Shown: piece by piece, positions 43,571-52,315 of the stretch | Layout: each line of letters begins with the position of its first letter | How positions within the stretch are numbered: position 1 is the stretch's first letter | Source of the DNA: an uncultured Sphingopyxis sp. | GTDB lineage: Bacteria > Pseudomonadota > Alphaproteobacteria > Sphingomonadales > Sphingomonadaceae | Direction of reading: 5' to 3' | NCBI RefSeq assembly: GCF_900078365.1 | Contig: NZ_LT598653.1 | Location: 4,075,860 to 4,139,859, forward strand | Length of the DNA: 64,000 bases | Translations under genes and position numbers: made by a program | The notes under the pieces: model-generated | Databases searched by the model: none | What the model saw: only the letters and a program-made list of their open reading frames with translations | What the model was told of the DNA's origin: nothing

Positions 43571-45886
43571 TCAGCTTTGTAACGCTACGTGAAGAGCCGC
43601 GTTAGTCACATAGCTTGCATTTTCCCCAAGCTGTCGACTCTCAGCTTCCAAGCGCTTCATATTGTACTCATAATCGTAGATGAATCGCTCGTTTCCACTC
43701 TTTGTAAGTATACCGATTACGCCATACCAAAGCATAAGTCTGAAGGCATTGTCGGCCTCGTCAGCCGTCATCCCGTCAGAGGTAAATCGAGCCAAGAACT
43801 GGTCTTTGGACAAGACCTTGTCGACGCCCACAAGCGAGTAGAGGATGTCAGCAGAAAGGCCCGAGACATCGCGGATTTCATATCCAAAATCATCCACGAG
43901 GTAGAGAGAATGTTGCCTGACTGCATCTAGACAGTCGGCTTCCTCTACCTTCGAGTTCCCGCGATTTACCGCATTAGAGATAGCATTTTCGACGATATTT
44001 ATGAGGAACCTTGGCCTCATAAGACAGTGATCAACGAAGAATTCGAACGATTCCTGACCGCCTACGTTAGCAACGAAAAACTTTTGCCAGAGCTTGTCGA
44101 AGTTCTCCCCCTTAGACTTAGACGAAACTTGGAGCCGTCGATAAATGACCTGCTTCAACTTTGCACGGTCGGTCCAGTCTATACGAACTTGTCCTGCTTT
44201 GCCTCGATCCGGCGTTTTCTCGACTAGCATTTCATAGATGTCATTACGAAGAAATACGACGGACATGAATTCGCGCTTGGCTGCGGCGAAATCTCGTTTA
44301 ATTTTATCGAGAGATTCTATCAAAAGGCGCACGAGCCGAACGTCGAACTCATGAACTCCGTTCGTGGGCCACCCCTTATCGATGTTGTCAAAAAATAGCA
44401 CAAAATGCTCGTTGGACGACGAATGGTCGAGAATGAACTTTTTGAGCTGGGTTATGCCGCCACGAAAGATAACGTTTGTCAGAAAGTCGGCCGATATTGC
44501 CTGCCGTCGCCCCTTGGCTGCTTCAATCTCCTGCATAATGTGGTTTCCAAGCCGATTTATGCGCGTAGTGAAGTCGCCAGTCTCATCGATATTGAAGGTT
44601 TCCAGCCAACGATTTGCTTCTTCGAGGCGTTCCAAGGCTCTCGAATCGAACCGCGACTGAAACTCGAAATTACGCCTCATCGTGAGCAAAATTTCAGAAA
44701 GGAGAAGAAAGTACCAAAACGCTGCTAGAGTATGATCGTAGGTGCCTACTTCGACGATCTTCAATAGTTCTTGCCGAAATTGACTAAGCTGATGCGATTC
44801 CGGTTTCAGGTCCGTGACGATTGCAGCCTTATCCGACCTGAAAGCGTCGCGCGCTTGGAAAAATATCGCGGTCTTCCCCGAACCTTTGCGGCCGGCGACG
44901 ACGTTGACCTCACCCCGCAATGTCCTGCTATATTCGGCGGTTTCCACGAAATAGGTGGAAAGAGTGCGAAATTCATTCTCGGCTGCGGATGATCCGAGGG
45001 ATAAGGCTTGAAGCCCGGTTTTTTGTGAATGGCTTGGTCGAGATGTGATTTGCTGACTGGCCAGAAATGCGACTTTTGCAAACTTCTCTACCGTATCTGC
45101 GATGGCCTTCTCGTCAGCAACCGGCACCACCATTTCTCGGAAGTCCGCAGGATTGGCGGCGTCAAATCGGCGCATTTGAAGTAGCAAGACTTCGCGCCCT
45201 ATCCCGTGTCCCAGCCCGGCGAGAAAAGCAGCACGGAGGTTATGCCGGGCGGCGTCCTCGACATGATCTGCGAGAAGCGGCAAGACAAGGCCGGACGAGG
45301 CGGTCACCTGCCCGATCATGGATACCAGCGATATTCGCGGAACTTCAACCGGATCAAAGCTGCGATAGTGGATTCGTGCCGCCTTGATCGACGAAACAAT
45401 ATGATTGCGAAAATCCGTCTTGCGATAGGTGTCGAGGATGAACAGAGGCTGTTGAGCGTCGAGTTCCTTGGAGTATAAATCTATCAGAGAGTTAGCAGGA
45501 AGATCTTCGATGATCTCGGATAGTTCCTGACTGTTTTCATACCCCTTGTACCCAAGATTATCGAATAGGCCATCTCGTTGGATTTCTGCGGCGGCACCAG
45601 AAAAAGAAAGGTTTAATACAGGAGCTACCGGTTTTCCGAGACCTATTGCATAGCCTGCTTCATAATAAACATTAGAATTTTGGACTGTTATATCGAACAG
45701 AAACTTTGCGTTGCCTCTGATATTTTCGCGCACTGAATCTGGAATAAGCTCACCGAAGATGCCCATATCCGGCCAAGTCGTGAGGTCCACCCGACCGCTG
45801 GAAACCAGGTGGGCTGCAGAGCTGATAGTTCCAACCAAATCCTGCTGCTGACCAGGAAATGCGAAAAAAGCGCTATTCGGATTCAA
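43571..45886 (-). CDS. Two NDT/TIR-like domains plus STAND/Sak1-like P-loop ATPase; candidate defence protein
   Basis: A 771-aa cytoplasmic protein in visibly AT-richer DNA. Residues 1-125 resemble nucleoside deoxyribosyltransferase/TIR-like folds: KFLFDITVQNSNVYYEAGYA (D65, N71, E76) then LGKPVAPVLN. Residues 145-270 look like a second, diverged copy (PLFILDTYRKTDFRNHI, then RHNLRAAFLAGLGHGIGREV). The ATPase follows, with Walker A GRKGSGKT (332-339), Walker B FVLFFDNID (D500, D503) and a sensor-like VVFLRNDIYE. Helical C-terminus. The start is TTG with GAGG upstream, and an in-frame stop lies just before. This looks like a nucleotide-hydrolase effector joined to a STAND-type sensor. Function is inferred. 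Confidence 0.75.
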   Translation of the reverse strand: MNPNSAFFAFPGQQQDLVGTISSAAHLVSSGRVDLTTWPDMGIFGELIPDSVRENIRGNAKFLFDITVQNSNVYYEAGYAIGLGKPVAPVLNLSFSGAAAEIQRDGLFDNLGYKGYENSQELSEIIEDLPANSLIDLYSKELDAQQPLFILDTYRKTDFRNHIVSSIKAARIHYRSFDPVEVPRISLVSMIGQVTASSGLVLPLLADHVEDAARHNLRAAFLAGLGHGIGREVLLLQMRRFDAANPADFREMVVPVADEKAIADTVEKFAKVAFLASQQITSRPSHSQKTGLQALSLGSSAAENEFRTLSTYFVETAEYSRTLRGEVNVVAGRKGSGKTAIFFQARDAFRSDKAAIVTDLKPESHQLSQFRQELLKIVEVGTYDHTLAAFWYFLLLSEILLTMRRNFEFQSRFDSRALERLEEANRWLETFNIDETGDFTTRINRLGNHIMQEIEAAKGRRQAISADFLTNVIFRGGITQLKKFILDHSSSNEHFVLFFDNIDKGWPTNGVHEFDVRLVRLLIESLDKIKRDFAAAKREFMSVVFLRNDIYEMLVEKTPDRGKAGQVRIDWTDRAKLKQVIYRRLQVSSKSKGENFDKLWQKFFVANVGGQESFEFFVDHCLMRPRFLINIVENAISNAVNRGNSKVEEADCLDAVRQHSLYLVDDFGYEIRDVSGLSADILYSLVGVDKVLSKDQFLARFTSDGMTADEADNAFRLMLWYGVIGILTKSGNERFIYDYEYNMKRLEAESRQLGENASYVTNAALHVALQS

Positions 45887-46543
45887 TATCGGTCCTCAAG
45901 AAATTATGTTTCTCGCGATTTGTAACAGAATATTTCGGGGAGAGAAGACACGATATCGGGCGGCGGTGTCACAGAGCGGCGCACTCTTACGAGGTCAGCC
46001 GCTCTGACACCCTCGGTCTGCTTCGGTCACATGGCACACCCCCTCTCGGCGGATTGATTGAGCTTACCAATTTCATGAAGCAAGATTTATGCCATGCATG
46101 TTAAACGGCGGATGAGCGTTGAAACGCGCGCGAAATTTTCGCGAAAATTGGGAGTCTTTCCCGCTGGTTGGTTCGTGGCTTCATCACCGTCAAAAGATTG
46201 ACGCGGACATTTGACGACGCCAATTTGGGGATACAAGCCGACAGTCAACTAACGGCCAATCACGCTTTCCAGGCAATGCTATCTTACTGGACTTTTGACC
46301 TTTTCAATCGGATCGGGACGGGGGCCGTAAAAAGGGCGAAGCTACTCCGGCTCGATTGCGACCGCCGGCAGACTATTTGAGCGATCCGAACATCGACCGA
46401 ATGGCGTGATCGGACATGGCGTCGCCGGGAGCGTGGCCGCTTGCAGGCCGATATACACCCAGGGGCTCGTAACCGTGTCCTGAAGGCCACCTTGCGGGAA
46501 GCTGCTGCGGGGTGCTGATAGCCGCTCTTTGCGAGGAGCGGTG
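45887..46543. other. Gene-free region before the IS66 genes
   Basis: About 650 bases of mixed composition. Short open frames (for example a 70-codon one at 46168-46380) lack ribosome sites and homology. The IS66 left end should lie in the last ~170 bases, but no terminal repeat could be recognised, in part because the right end is lost. Confidence 0.5.
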
Positions 46544-46963
46544 ATGAGCGAGGATATCGGAGCGTCGGGAGCGAGTGTTCTCGTGAGTGGTCATATGAGT
46601 AATCGTATGAGCAGTCGGATCGCGGTCGTGGGCGGGCGTCGCCGTTGGTCGGTAGATCAGAAGCTGGCGATCCTGCGCGAAGCGTTCGGCCCCGACGGCT
46701 CGGTCTCGGCGACGTGCCAGCGACACGCGGTCGGCAGCGGGATGCTCTATACGTGGCGCCGACAGGCATTGGCGGGCGATCTGACGGGAGCGAAGCGCAC
46801 GTCGGTGCCGTCGTTCGCCGAGGTCGAGGTGTCGGTGCCGACCGCGGCGACGGCAGGGAGCGGCCAGATCGGGATCGAGCTGCCGTCGGGCGTGCGGATC
46901 ACCGTCGATGCGGCGGTCGATGCCGACGCGCTGGCCCGGGTGATGTCCGTTCTTGGCCGATGA
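46544..46963 (+). CDS. tnpA: IS66 TnpA accessory protein
   Basis: A 139-aa protein with an N-terminal helix-turn-helix (RRRWSVDQKLAILREAFGPD, VSATCQRHAVGSGMLYTWRR) and a C-terminal IELPSGVRITVDAAVDADAL motif typical of IS66 TnpA. ATG 46544 follows a GAGGAG site. The stop overlaps the tnpB start (ATGA). Confidence 0.9.
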   Translation: MSEDIGASGASVLVSGHMSNRMSSRIAVVGGRRRWSVDQKLAILREAFGPDGSVSATCQRHAVGSGMLYTWRRQALAGDLTGAKRTSVPSFAEVEVSVPTAATAGSGQIGIELPSGVRITVDAAVDADALARVMSVLGR

Positions 46964-47307
46964 TCCCGCTGTCGCCGTCGACCCGCATCTATCTCGCTTG
47001 CGGCGCCACCGATATGCGCAAGGGGTTCGACGGCCTCGCCGTGCTGGTGCAGCAGGTTCTGGAGAAGAGTCCGCACTCGGGGGCGCTGTTCGCGTTCCGC
47101 GCCAAGCGCGGCGATCTGGTCAAGTTGCTCTGGTATGACGGCCAAGGCCTGTGCCTGTTTTCGAAGCGCATGGACCGGGGCCGGTTCGTCTGGCCCATCA
47201 CCAAGGCCGGCAAGGTCAGCCTCACCGCGGCGCAGCTTTCGATGCTACTCGAAGGCATCGACTGGCGGCGTCCCGAACGCACCGCGGCGCCCTTGCTTGC
47301 AGGGTAA
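46960..47307 (+). CDS. tnpB: IS66 TnpB (Orf2) accessory protein
   Basis: A 115-aa protein of the IS66 Orf2 family, with the conserved STRIYLACGATDMRKGFDGL, then GALFAFRAKRGDLVKLLWYDGQGLCLF and KRMDRGRFVWP. The family is required for IS66 transposition, but its biochemical role is unclear. It appears full length. Confidence 0.95.
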   Translation: MIPLSPSTRIYLACGATDMRKGFDGLAVLVQQVLEKSPHSGALFAFRAKRGDLVKLLWYDGQGLCLFSKRMDRGRFVWPITKAGKVSLTAAQLSMLLEGIDWRRPERTAAPLLAG

Positions 47308-47360
47308 AAAGTGGCGGATTAGTGTGGGTTTTACTGGCTTCGCGGAGCCCGTTTTGCTAG

Positions 47361-48086
47361 GTGTTCCGGGTGTCGGAACCAGCCTCTTCCAGCATCGACA
47401 AGGACGCCCGGATCGCCGAGCTCGAAGCCGCTCTCGCGGCTCGCGATACGCTGATCGATACTCTCCGCCACCAACTCGCTCAGCTTCGCCGCATGACCTT
47501 CGGCCAGTCGTCGGAGAAGCTCGCGCTGCAGATCGAGCAACTCGAGCTTGCCCTCGAGGAGCTCGAAGGCGAAGCCGAGGTCGCCGATAACCGAACGACC
47601 GAACGGGCACCCGCCGAGCGACCCTCACCGGTGCGCGCACTGGCCCATCATCTGCCGCGCTCCGAACGGCGGATCGAGCCCGAGGCCGGCAGCTGCACCT
47701 GTCCCGATTGCGGCGGCGCGCTGCGCCCGCTCGGGCACGACAGCGACGAGCAACTCGACATTGCTCCGGTTCAGTGGCGCGTCATCCGCACCGTGCGGCC
47801 CAAGTATAGCTGCCGCGCCTGCGACAGGATCGTCCAGGCTCCGGCGCCGGTGAAGGCGATAGCACGCGGCAAGGCCAGCTTCGCGACGCTCGCCCATGTC
47901 GTCGTGAACAAGTTCGATCATCATCTGCCCCTCTATCGCCAGGCAGAGATGATGGCGGCGCAGGGCATCGACATCGACCGCTCGACCCTCGCCGGATGGG
48001 CGGGCCAAATCGTCGGCTTGCTGATGCGTCCAGTCTTGCTCGCACGCGGAGCAAATAAGGACGGGTTTGAGAAAGCGATGAAATAG
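47361..48086 (+). pseudogene. tnpC: IS66 TnpC transposase, 3' truncated
   Basis: The frame opens at GTG 47361 or GTG 47370. It contains the leucine-zipper-like N-terminus (IAELEAALAARDTLIDTL), RRMTFGQSSEKL, the zinc-finger segment CTCPDCGG...CRACDRIVQAP and HVVVNKFDHHLPLYRQAEM, all typical of TnpC. Homology ends near DRSTLAGWAGQ. The DDE catalytic part (normally ~280 more residues) is missing; the last residues are read from the antisense of a DUF983 gene. A non-functional remnant. Confidence 0.85.
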
Positions 48087-48254
48087 CTTCGCGTCGTCGC
48101 AGCGGGGACAGCGGCCACGCGCACCGCGGAGCATTGCTTTCCAAGCGGAGGCAGGAAGTTCCGCGCTTTCCGTCGTAGGATTCCCGCGATTGCCAGATAC
48201 CGGTAATTTTCGGGCGTTGTCCGCACGATAAGAGCGATCCAGAGGCGTTTGCAT
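48009..48254 (-). pseudogene. DUF983 protein, N-terminal fragment
   Basis: Reading from ATG 48254 on the minus strand, the segment MLRGARGRCPRCDDAKLF is the DUF983 signature, followed by KPVLICSACEQDWTHQQADD. The next residues, which should form two membrane helices, are replaced by IS66 tnpC sequence. The gene is therefore broken at about residue 82. Function of the family is unknown (membrane protein with a zinc-binding CPRC). Confidence 0.8.
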
Positions 48255-48384
48255 GAAATCGGGCATCAGCCGCCTCCTGCGCGAAGGCGGGCGCAGCGAG
48301 CGGTTCCCGCCAAAGCAAGCATATTCGATATAGCAGCGAGCATGATGTATATATACAGCATCGATCTATAATGTTAAGACTGAT

Positions 48385-48407
48385 AAATGATGTATGAAAC
48401 ATCATTT
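48385..48407. promoter_or_regulatory. Palindrome upstream of the XRE-SulP operon
   Basis: Half sites AAATGATGT (48385-48393) and ACATCATTT (48399-48407) flank 5 bases. The palindrome ends 9 bp before the XRE start codon and touches its ribosome site. Autoregulation by the XRE protein is likely but inferred. Confidence 0.65.
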
Positions 48408-48416
48408 GGAGTCGAT

Positions 48417-48737
48417 ATGATCACATCGCAACAGATGCGCGCGGCTCGCGCGCTCCTCGGGGTCGACCAGCGCGAGCTTGCCGAACTCGCCGGTCTTTCG
48501 CTTCCGACGATCCAGCGCATGGAGGCGTCGAACGGGCAGGTCCGCGGTGTCGTCGATACGCTGGTGAAGGTGATTACGGCGCTGGAAAGCGCCGGTATCG
48601 AACTGCTCGGCGAATATTCGTCGAGCGTCGGGTCCGGACGCGGCGTGCGGCTTCGCGAGCCCGTCGACGCCGACCCCAGGGCGCCCGGCCGCGCGCTTCT
48701 GTCCGCCAAATTTCCGAGCCGGCCCGCAATTCGGTGA
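48417..48737 (+). CDS. XRE-family transcriptional regulator
   Basis: A 106-aa protein with an N-terminal lambda-repressor-like helix-turn-helix (MRAARALLGVDQRELAELAG, LSLPTIQRMEASNG) and a disordered C-terminus. ATG 48417 follows a GGAG site. The stop overlaps the SulP start, so the two are co-translated. It probably controls the transporter and itself through the 48385-48407 palindrome. Confidence 0.88.
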   Translation: MITSQQMRAARALLGVDQRELAELAGLSLPTIQRMEASNGQVRGVVDTLVKVITALESAGIELLGEYSSSVGSGRGVRLREPVDADPRAPGRALLSAKFPSRPAIR

Positions 48738-50437
48738 AGACCGAGGCCTATACGCCGAAACTCCTCACGGTGTTTCGCGAGGGCTATTCCGCCGCCGCCT
48801 TCCGCGCCGATGCTATTGCCGGCCTGACCGTCGCGATCGTCGCGTTGCCACTCGCCATGGCGCTCGGCATCGCCAGCGGTGCGTCGCCGGACAAGGGGCT
48901 GATCACAGCCGTCGTCGCGGGTTTCCTGATCTCGGCGCTCGGCGGATCGCGCGTGCAGGTGGGCGGCCCGACGGGCGCCTTCGTCGTCGTGATCTTCAAC
49001 GTCATTGCGAGCCATGGCTATGACGGCCTGTTGATCGCCACCTTGCTCGCCGGGCTCATCCTCATCGCGTCGGGCCTGCTCCGTTTCGGCCAGATGATCA
49101 AATATATACCGCATCCGGTGGTGACCGGATTCACCGCCGGGATCGCGGTCATCATCGCCTCGAGCCAGGTCAAGGATTTTCTCGGTCTCGCCATCGACAA
49201 GGTGCCCGCCGATTTCCTCCCCAAGTGGCAGGCTTATCTGGGGGCGCTGCCCAGCGCGAACTGGGCCGCGATCGGTATCGGCGGCGCCGCGCTGGCGATC
49301 ATCATCGCGCTCCGCAAATTCGCACCGCGGCTGCCGGGCTTCCTGATCGCGGTGGTCGCGGCCTCGCTCGCCGCCTCGCTTCTGAACCTTCCCGTCGATA
49401 CGATCGGGTCGCGCTTTCCCTATATACCGGCCGGGCTCCCGGTGCCCTCGTTTCCCGACATCTCGCTCGCCAAGATCAATGCCGTCCTGCCATCGGCCTT
49501 CACCATCGCCTTCCTCGCCGGGATCGAGGCGCTGCTGTCGGCGGTCGTCGCCGACGGCATGGCAGGGACGCGGCATCGCTCGAACCAGGAACTGATCGGG
49601 CAGGGCGTGGCCAATCTCGGTTCGGCGCTGTTCGGCGGCCTCCCCGCCACCGGAGCGATCGCGCGCACCGCGACCAATATCCGGTCGGGCGCGAAGACGC
49701 CCGTTGCCGGCATGATGCACGCGGCCTTTCTGCTCGTGTTCATTCTCTTCGGCACGGACCTGATGGCCTATGTGCCGATGGCGGCGCTCGCCGCGATCCT
49801 CTTCATGGTCGCCTGGGGCATGAGCGAGTATCAACGCTTCTTCGCGCTGCTGCGGATGCCGAACAGCGACCGGGCGGTGCTGCTGATCACCTTCGGATTG
49901 ACGGTCCTCGTCGACCTGACGGTCGCGATCGCGGTCGGGGTCACGCTTGCGTCGCTCTTGTTCATGGCGCGTATGGCCGAAGCGGTCGAGGTCGACCGGA
50001 GCGGCCGCCGCGACGCCGAACTCGATGCCGAAGACCTCGACCAGCGCGACGACCTGCCGCCCGGGGTCGAGGTGTTCCGGATCGCCGGTCCCTTCTTTTT
50101 CGGCGTCGCGGGCGAACTGCTCGACACGCTGCGCCGCGTCGGGCAGTCGCCGCGCGTCATCATCCTGCGGATGCGGCTCGTACCGCTGCTCGATGCGAGC
50201 GGGGCGCAGGCGCTTCAGGAATTTGTCGAACAGGCCCGGCTGACTGGCGCGCGGGTGATCGTGTCGGGCGTGCAGCCCCAGCCGCGCGCGATGCTCGGGC
50301 GGATCGGCCTTGGCGAAGCGGCGGGGCGCATCGCCTATGCGGCCGATTATGCGGGTGCGCAGGCGCTCGCGGTTGATCTGGCGGTCGGCGGCCGGGAAAA
50401 CCCAATATTGACCAAGTCTGGAGAAGGAAATGAGTGA
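48734..50437 (+). CDS. SulP/SLC26 anion transporter with STAS domain
   Basis: A 567-aa inner-membrane transporter. Residues ~10-420 hold about 12-14 membrane segments, with ALPLAMALGIASG and GGSRVQVGGPTGAFVV typical of the SulP binding site. A cytoplasmic STAS domain follows (about 435-545; VIILRMRLVPLLDASGAQAL). Relatives carry sulfate, bicarbonate or dicarboxylates; the ion is not assignable. It starts with GTG at 48734. It overlaps the XRE gene and the PhnA-like gene. Confidence 0.92.
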   Translation: MKTEAYTPKLLTVFREGYSAAAFRADAIAGLTVAIVALPLAMALGIASGASPDKGLITAVVAGFLISALGGSRVQVGGPTGAFVVVIFNVIASHGYDGLLIATLLAGLILIASGLLRFGQMIKYIPHPVVTGFTAGIAVIIASSQVKDFLGLAIDKVPADFLPKWQAYLGALPSANWAAIGIGGAALAIIIALRKFAPRLPGFLIAVVAASLAASLLNLPVDTIGSRFPYIPAGLPVPSFPDISLAKINAVLPSAFTIAFLAGIEALLSAVVADGMAGTRHRSNQELIGQGVANLGSALFGGLPATGAIARTATNIRSGAKTPVAGMMHAAFLLVFILFGTDLMAYVPMAALAAILFMVAWGMSEYQRFFALLRMPNSDRAVLLITFGLTVLVDLTVAIAVGVTLASLLFMARMAEAVEVDRSGRRDAELDAEDLDQRDDLPPGVEVFRIAGPFFFGVAGELLDTLRRVGQSPRVIILRMRLVPLLDASGAQALQEFVEQARLTGARVIVSGVQPQPRAMLGRIGLGEAAGRIAYAADYAGAQALAVDLAVGGRENPILTKSGEGNE

Positions 50438-50735
50438 CAGTGACGACTATGTCTATGACGAGGAAAGCGGCGAATGGATGCCGGCGTCGGAGCTTGCGGT
50501 ACGCAAGGCCGCAGCCTCGCAGGTCGAGGTTCGCGACGCGGTCGGGAACCTGCTCCAGGATGGCGACAGCGTCGCCCTGATCAAGGATCTCGAGGTCAAG
50601 GGCGCCGGCAAGACGCTCAAGGTGGGGACGGTCATCAAGTCGATCCGCCTGACGAGTGATCCGCAGGAGATCGATTGCCGTCACGAAAGCATCAAGGGCC
50701 TCGTGCTGCGCGCCGAGTTCGTGCGCAAGCGCTAG
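50430..50735 (+). CDS. PhnA/YjdM-family protein lacking the zinc ribbon
   Basis: A 101-aa protein matching the C-terminal PhnA domain (VEVRDAVGNLLQDGDSVALI, KDLEVKGAGKTLKVGT, IKSIRLT, EIDCRHESIKGLVLRAEFV). E. coli YjdM also has an N-terminal zinc ribbon; here only a short acidic leader (DDYVYDEESGEWM) is present. It is not involved in phosphonate breakdown as once thought; its role is unknown. It overlaps the SulP stop. Confidence 0.85.
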   Translation: MSDSDDYVYDEESGEWMPASELAVRKAAASQVEVRDAVGNLLQDGDSVALIKDLEVKGAGKTLKVGTVIKSIRLTSDPQEIDCRHESIKGLVLRAEFVRKR

Positions 50736-50893
50736 GTTTTCCGCTTGCGAGGCCTTGTTGTGGCGGCAGCGGCGCGTGGCGCGCCGCTGAGCCGGTCGGT
50801 TGGGGCCGCAAAGCTCCGCGGTCCTGCCGGGGCGGGATCGGCCGGGCCTCGCGATGACGTACCACCACAAACCCCAGAAACGGAACTTGCGAC

Positions 50894-51082
50894 ATGATTT
50901 CCCAAAATCCCAAACCGACCGCACGGAACAGCCGCTTCTATCTGGCTCGTATGCAGGCGTGTCAGACGGAAGCGAAGGAGGCGTCGCTTCCGAACGTACG
51001 GGACCGGGCCCTTCGTGCGGCGGTTGCATGGCGCGAGATGTACCAGAAGGCGCTGCAGTTCGAGCAGCGGCTAAGCCAATGA
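50894..51082 (+). CDS. Small helical protein
   Basis: A 62-aa protein with SRFYLARMQACQTEAKEASL and VRDRALRAAVAWREMYQKAL, two amphipathic helices. Similar short proteins occur in sphingomonads, but no function is known. No clear ribosome site. Moderate support. Confidence 0.6.
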   Translation: MISQNPKPTARNSRFYLARMQACQTEAKEASLPNVRDRALRAAVAWREMYQKALQFEQRLSQ

Positions 51083-51185
51083 TCCCGGCCGCGCCGATCA
51101 TGACCCGGAAGGGCTTCGCTTGGCGCTCCGGGGCGGCCGGCAGCTTGGCCTTCGAACGATCGACACGTCCTTGCGGGAGGCACAT

Positions 51186-51305
51186 ATGACGATATTCCTG
51201 ATCATCCTCGTTTCCATCTTGCTGCTCGTCCTGTTTGTCGGGGTTACCGTTGCCGGCGGGCGATCGCATGATCGGCAGAACGAGCGCCGCGACGATGACC
51301 GATAG
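51186..51305 (+). CDS. Small single-pass membrane protein
   Basis: A 39-aa protein with one hydrophobic helix (TIFLIILVSILLLVLFVGVT) and a charged tail (GGRSHDRQNERRDDDR). A GGGAGG site lies 5 bases before ATG 51186. Its end overlaps the next gene. Function unknown. Confidence 0.65.
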   Translation: MTIFLIILVSILLLVLFVGVTVAGGRSHDRQNERRDDDR

Positions 51306-52302
51306 GTCCGCGGAAGATTTCGCGGTTGAAAGCGGGATCGCTTGTGAACTCGAAACGGGATCGGACCTCGCGGGTGACGATCAGGCCGAAACCGAACTCG
51401 ATCACTTTCTCGATCATCTCGACGATATCGACCGCGAACAACGTTATTTCGAACGCTATGGGACCGAACATCACCACGCGTCTCCGATGGAGCCGGGCGA
51501 ACTGGCCGCCCCGCTCGTCTTCGAACTGGGCAATATACGGAGCCTTCTCGCAAACTGGGCTTTCGTGCAAAGCGCGATGAGCATCGACGATCCGGACATG
51601 TTGATCCTCGACTATACGCGCCGGATGATGGGGTTCCTCCTGTTCAACCCCTCTCCGGGAACCATCGAGATCATCGGGCTCGGCGGCGGATCACTGGCAA
51701 AATACTGCCACCAATATCTTCCGGACACCTCGATCATCGCGGTCGAAATCGATCCGGACGTCATCGCGGTTCGAGAGCAATTCTTCATCCCGCCCGAGAG
51801 TGAGCGCTTCGAGATCATTTGCACGGATGGCGCCGAATTCGTCAGGAGGGACGGCAGACGTTGCGATATCCTGCTCGTCGATGGTTTCGACAAGGATGGC
51901 CAGCCGGCCCAGCTCTGCTCTTCGGAATTCTACCGCGATTGCCGCTCGCGGCTGAACCCTGGCGGCATCCTCGTCGTCAATCTATGCGATGATCACTGGA
52001 AGCATGGTTCCATCCTGTCGCGCATAGGGAGGTGTTTTGGATATATTATCGATCTTCCCATGAAGATCGGGATGAACCGAATCATCTTCGCTTTCAGGGA
52101 TGAGCAGCCTTCGCTGGATCGCGCTGCGCTTTTGCAGAATGCCTGCGATCTCGATCACGCCCATCCTATGTCTTTTTCGTCTTTGGCCAATGAAATTGCG
52201 GGCAGGATCAAATCGCTCGATCACGGGCCTGCCGATGGCATCGACAGCGGCTTTTACGGAGCCCAGTCCCTGTCGATGGCTTCTCTATGGACGGCTGGTT
52301 GA
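51295..52302 (+). CDS. Spermidine-synthase-like methyltransferase-fold protein
   Basis: A 335-aa protein. The C-terminal ~220 residues have the polyamine-synthase pattern: IEIIGLGGGSLAKYCHQYLP (nucleotide loop), IIAVEIDPDVIAVREQF, ICTDGAEFVRRDGRRCDILLVDGFD and RLNPGGILVVNLCDD. The first ~85 residues are acidic and unlike known family members. No SpeD or ornithine decarboxylase is nearby. A start at 51268 is also possible. Substrate unknown. Confidence 0.78.
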   Translation: MTDRSAEDFAVESGIACELETGSDLAGDDQAETELDHFLDHLDDIDREQRYFERYGTEHHHASPMEPGELAAPLVFELGNIRSLLANWAFVQSAMSIDDPDMLILDYTRRMMGFLLFNPSPGTIEIIGLGGGSLAKYCHQYLPDTSIIAVEIDPDVIAVREQFFIPPESERFEIICTDGAEFVRRDGRRCDILLVDGFDKDGQPAQLCSSEFYRDCRSRLNPGGILVVNLCDDHWKHGSILSRIGRCFGYIIDLPMKIGMNRIIFAFRDEQPSLDRAALLQNACDLDHAHPMSFSSLANEIAGRIKSLDHGPADGIDSGFYGAQSLSMASLWTAG

Positions 52303-52315
52303 ATTCGACCGGATC

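Larger units (their letters stand above)
46544..48025 (+). mobile_element. Truncated IS66-family element
   Basis: Three genes in standard IS66 order (tnpA, tnpB, tnpC), with tnpC cut at about 45% of normal length. The break, near 48008-48025, runs straight into the start of a DUF983 gene on the other strand. The element should be unable to move on its own. The coordinates span the recognised genes only; the left terminus is not defined. Confidence 0.85.

Noticed and set aside
46168..46380. 70-codon frame before IS66
   Set aside because: No ribosome site, no domain, and composition does not match nearby genes.
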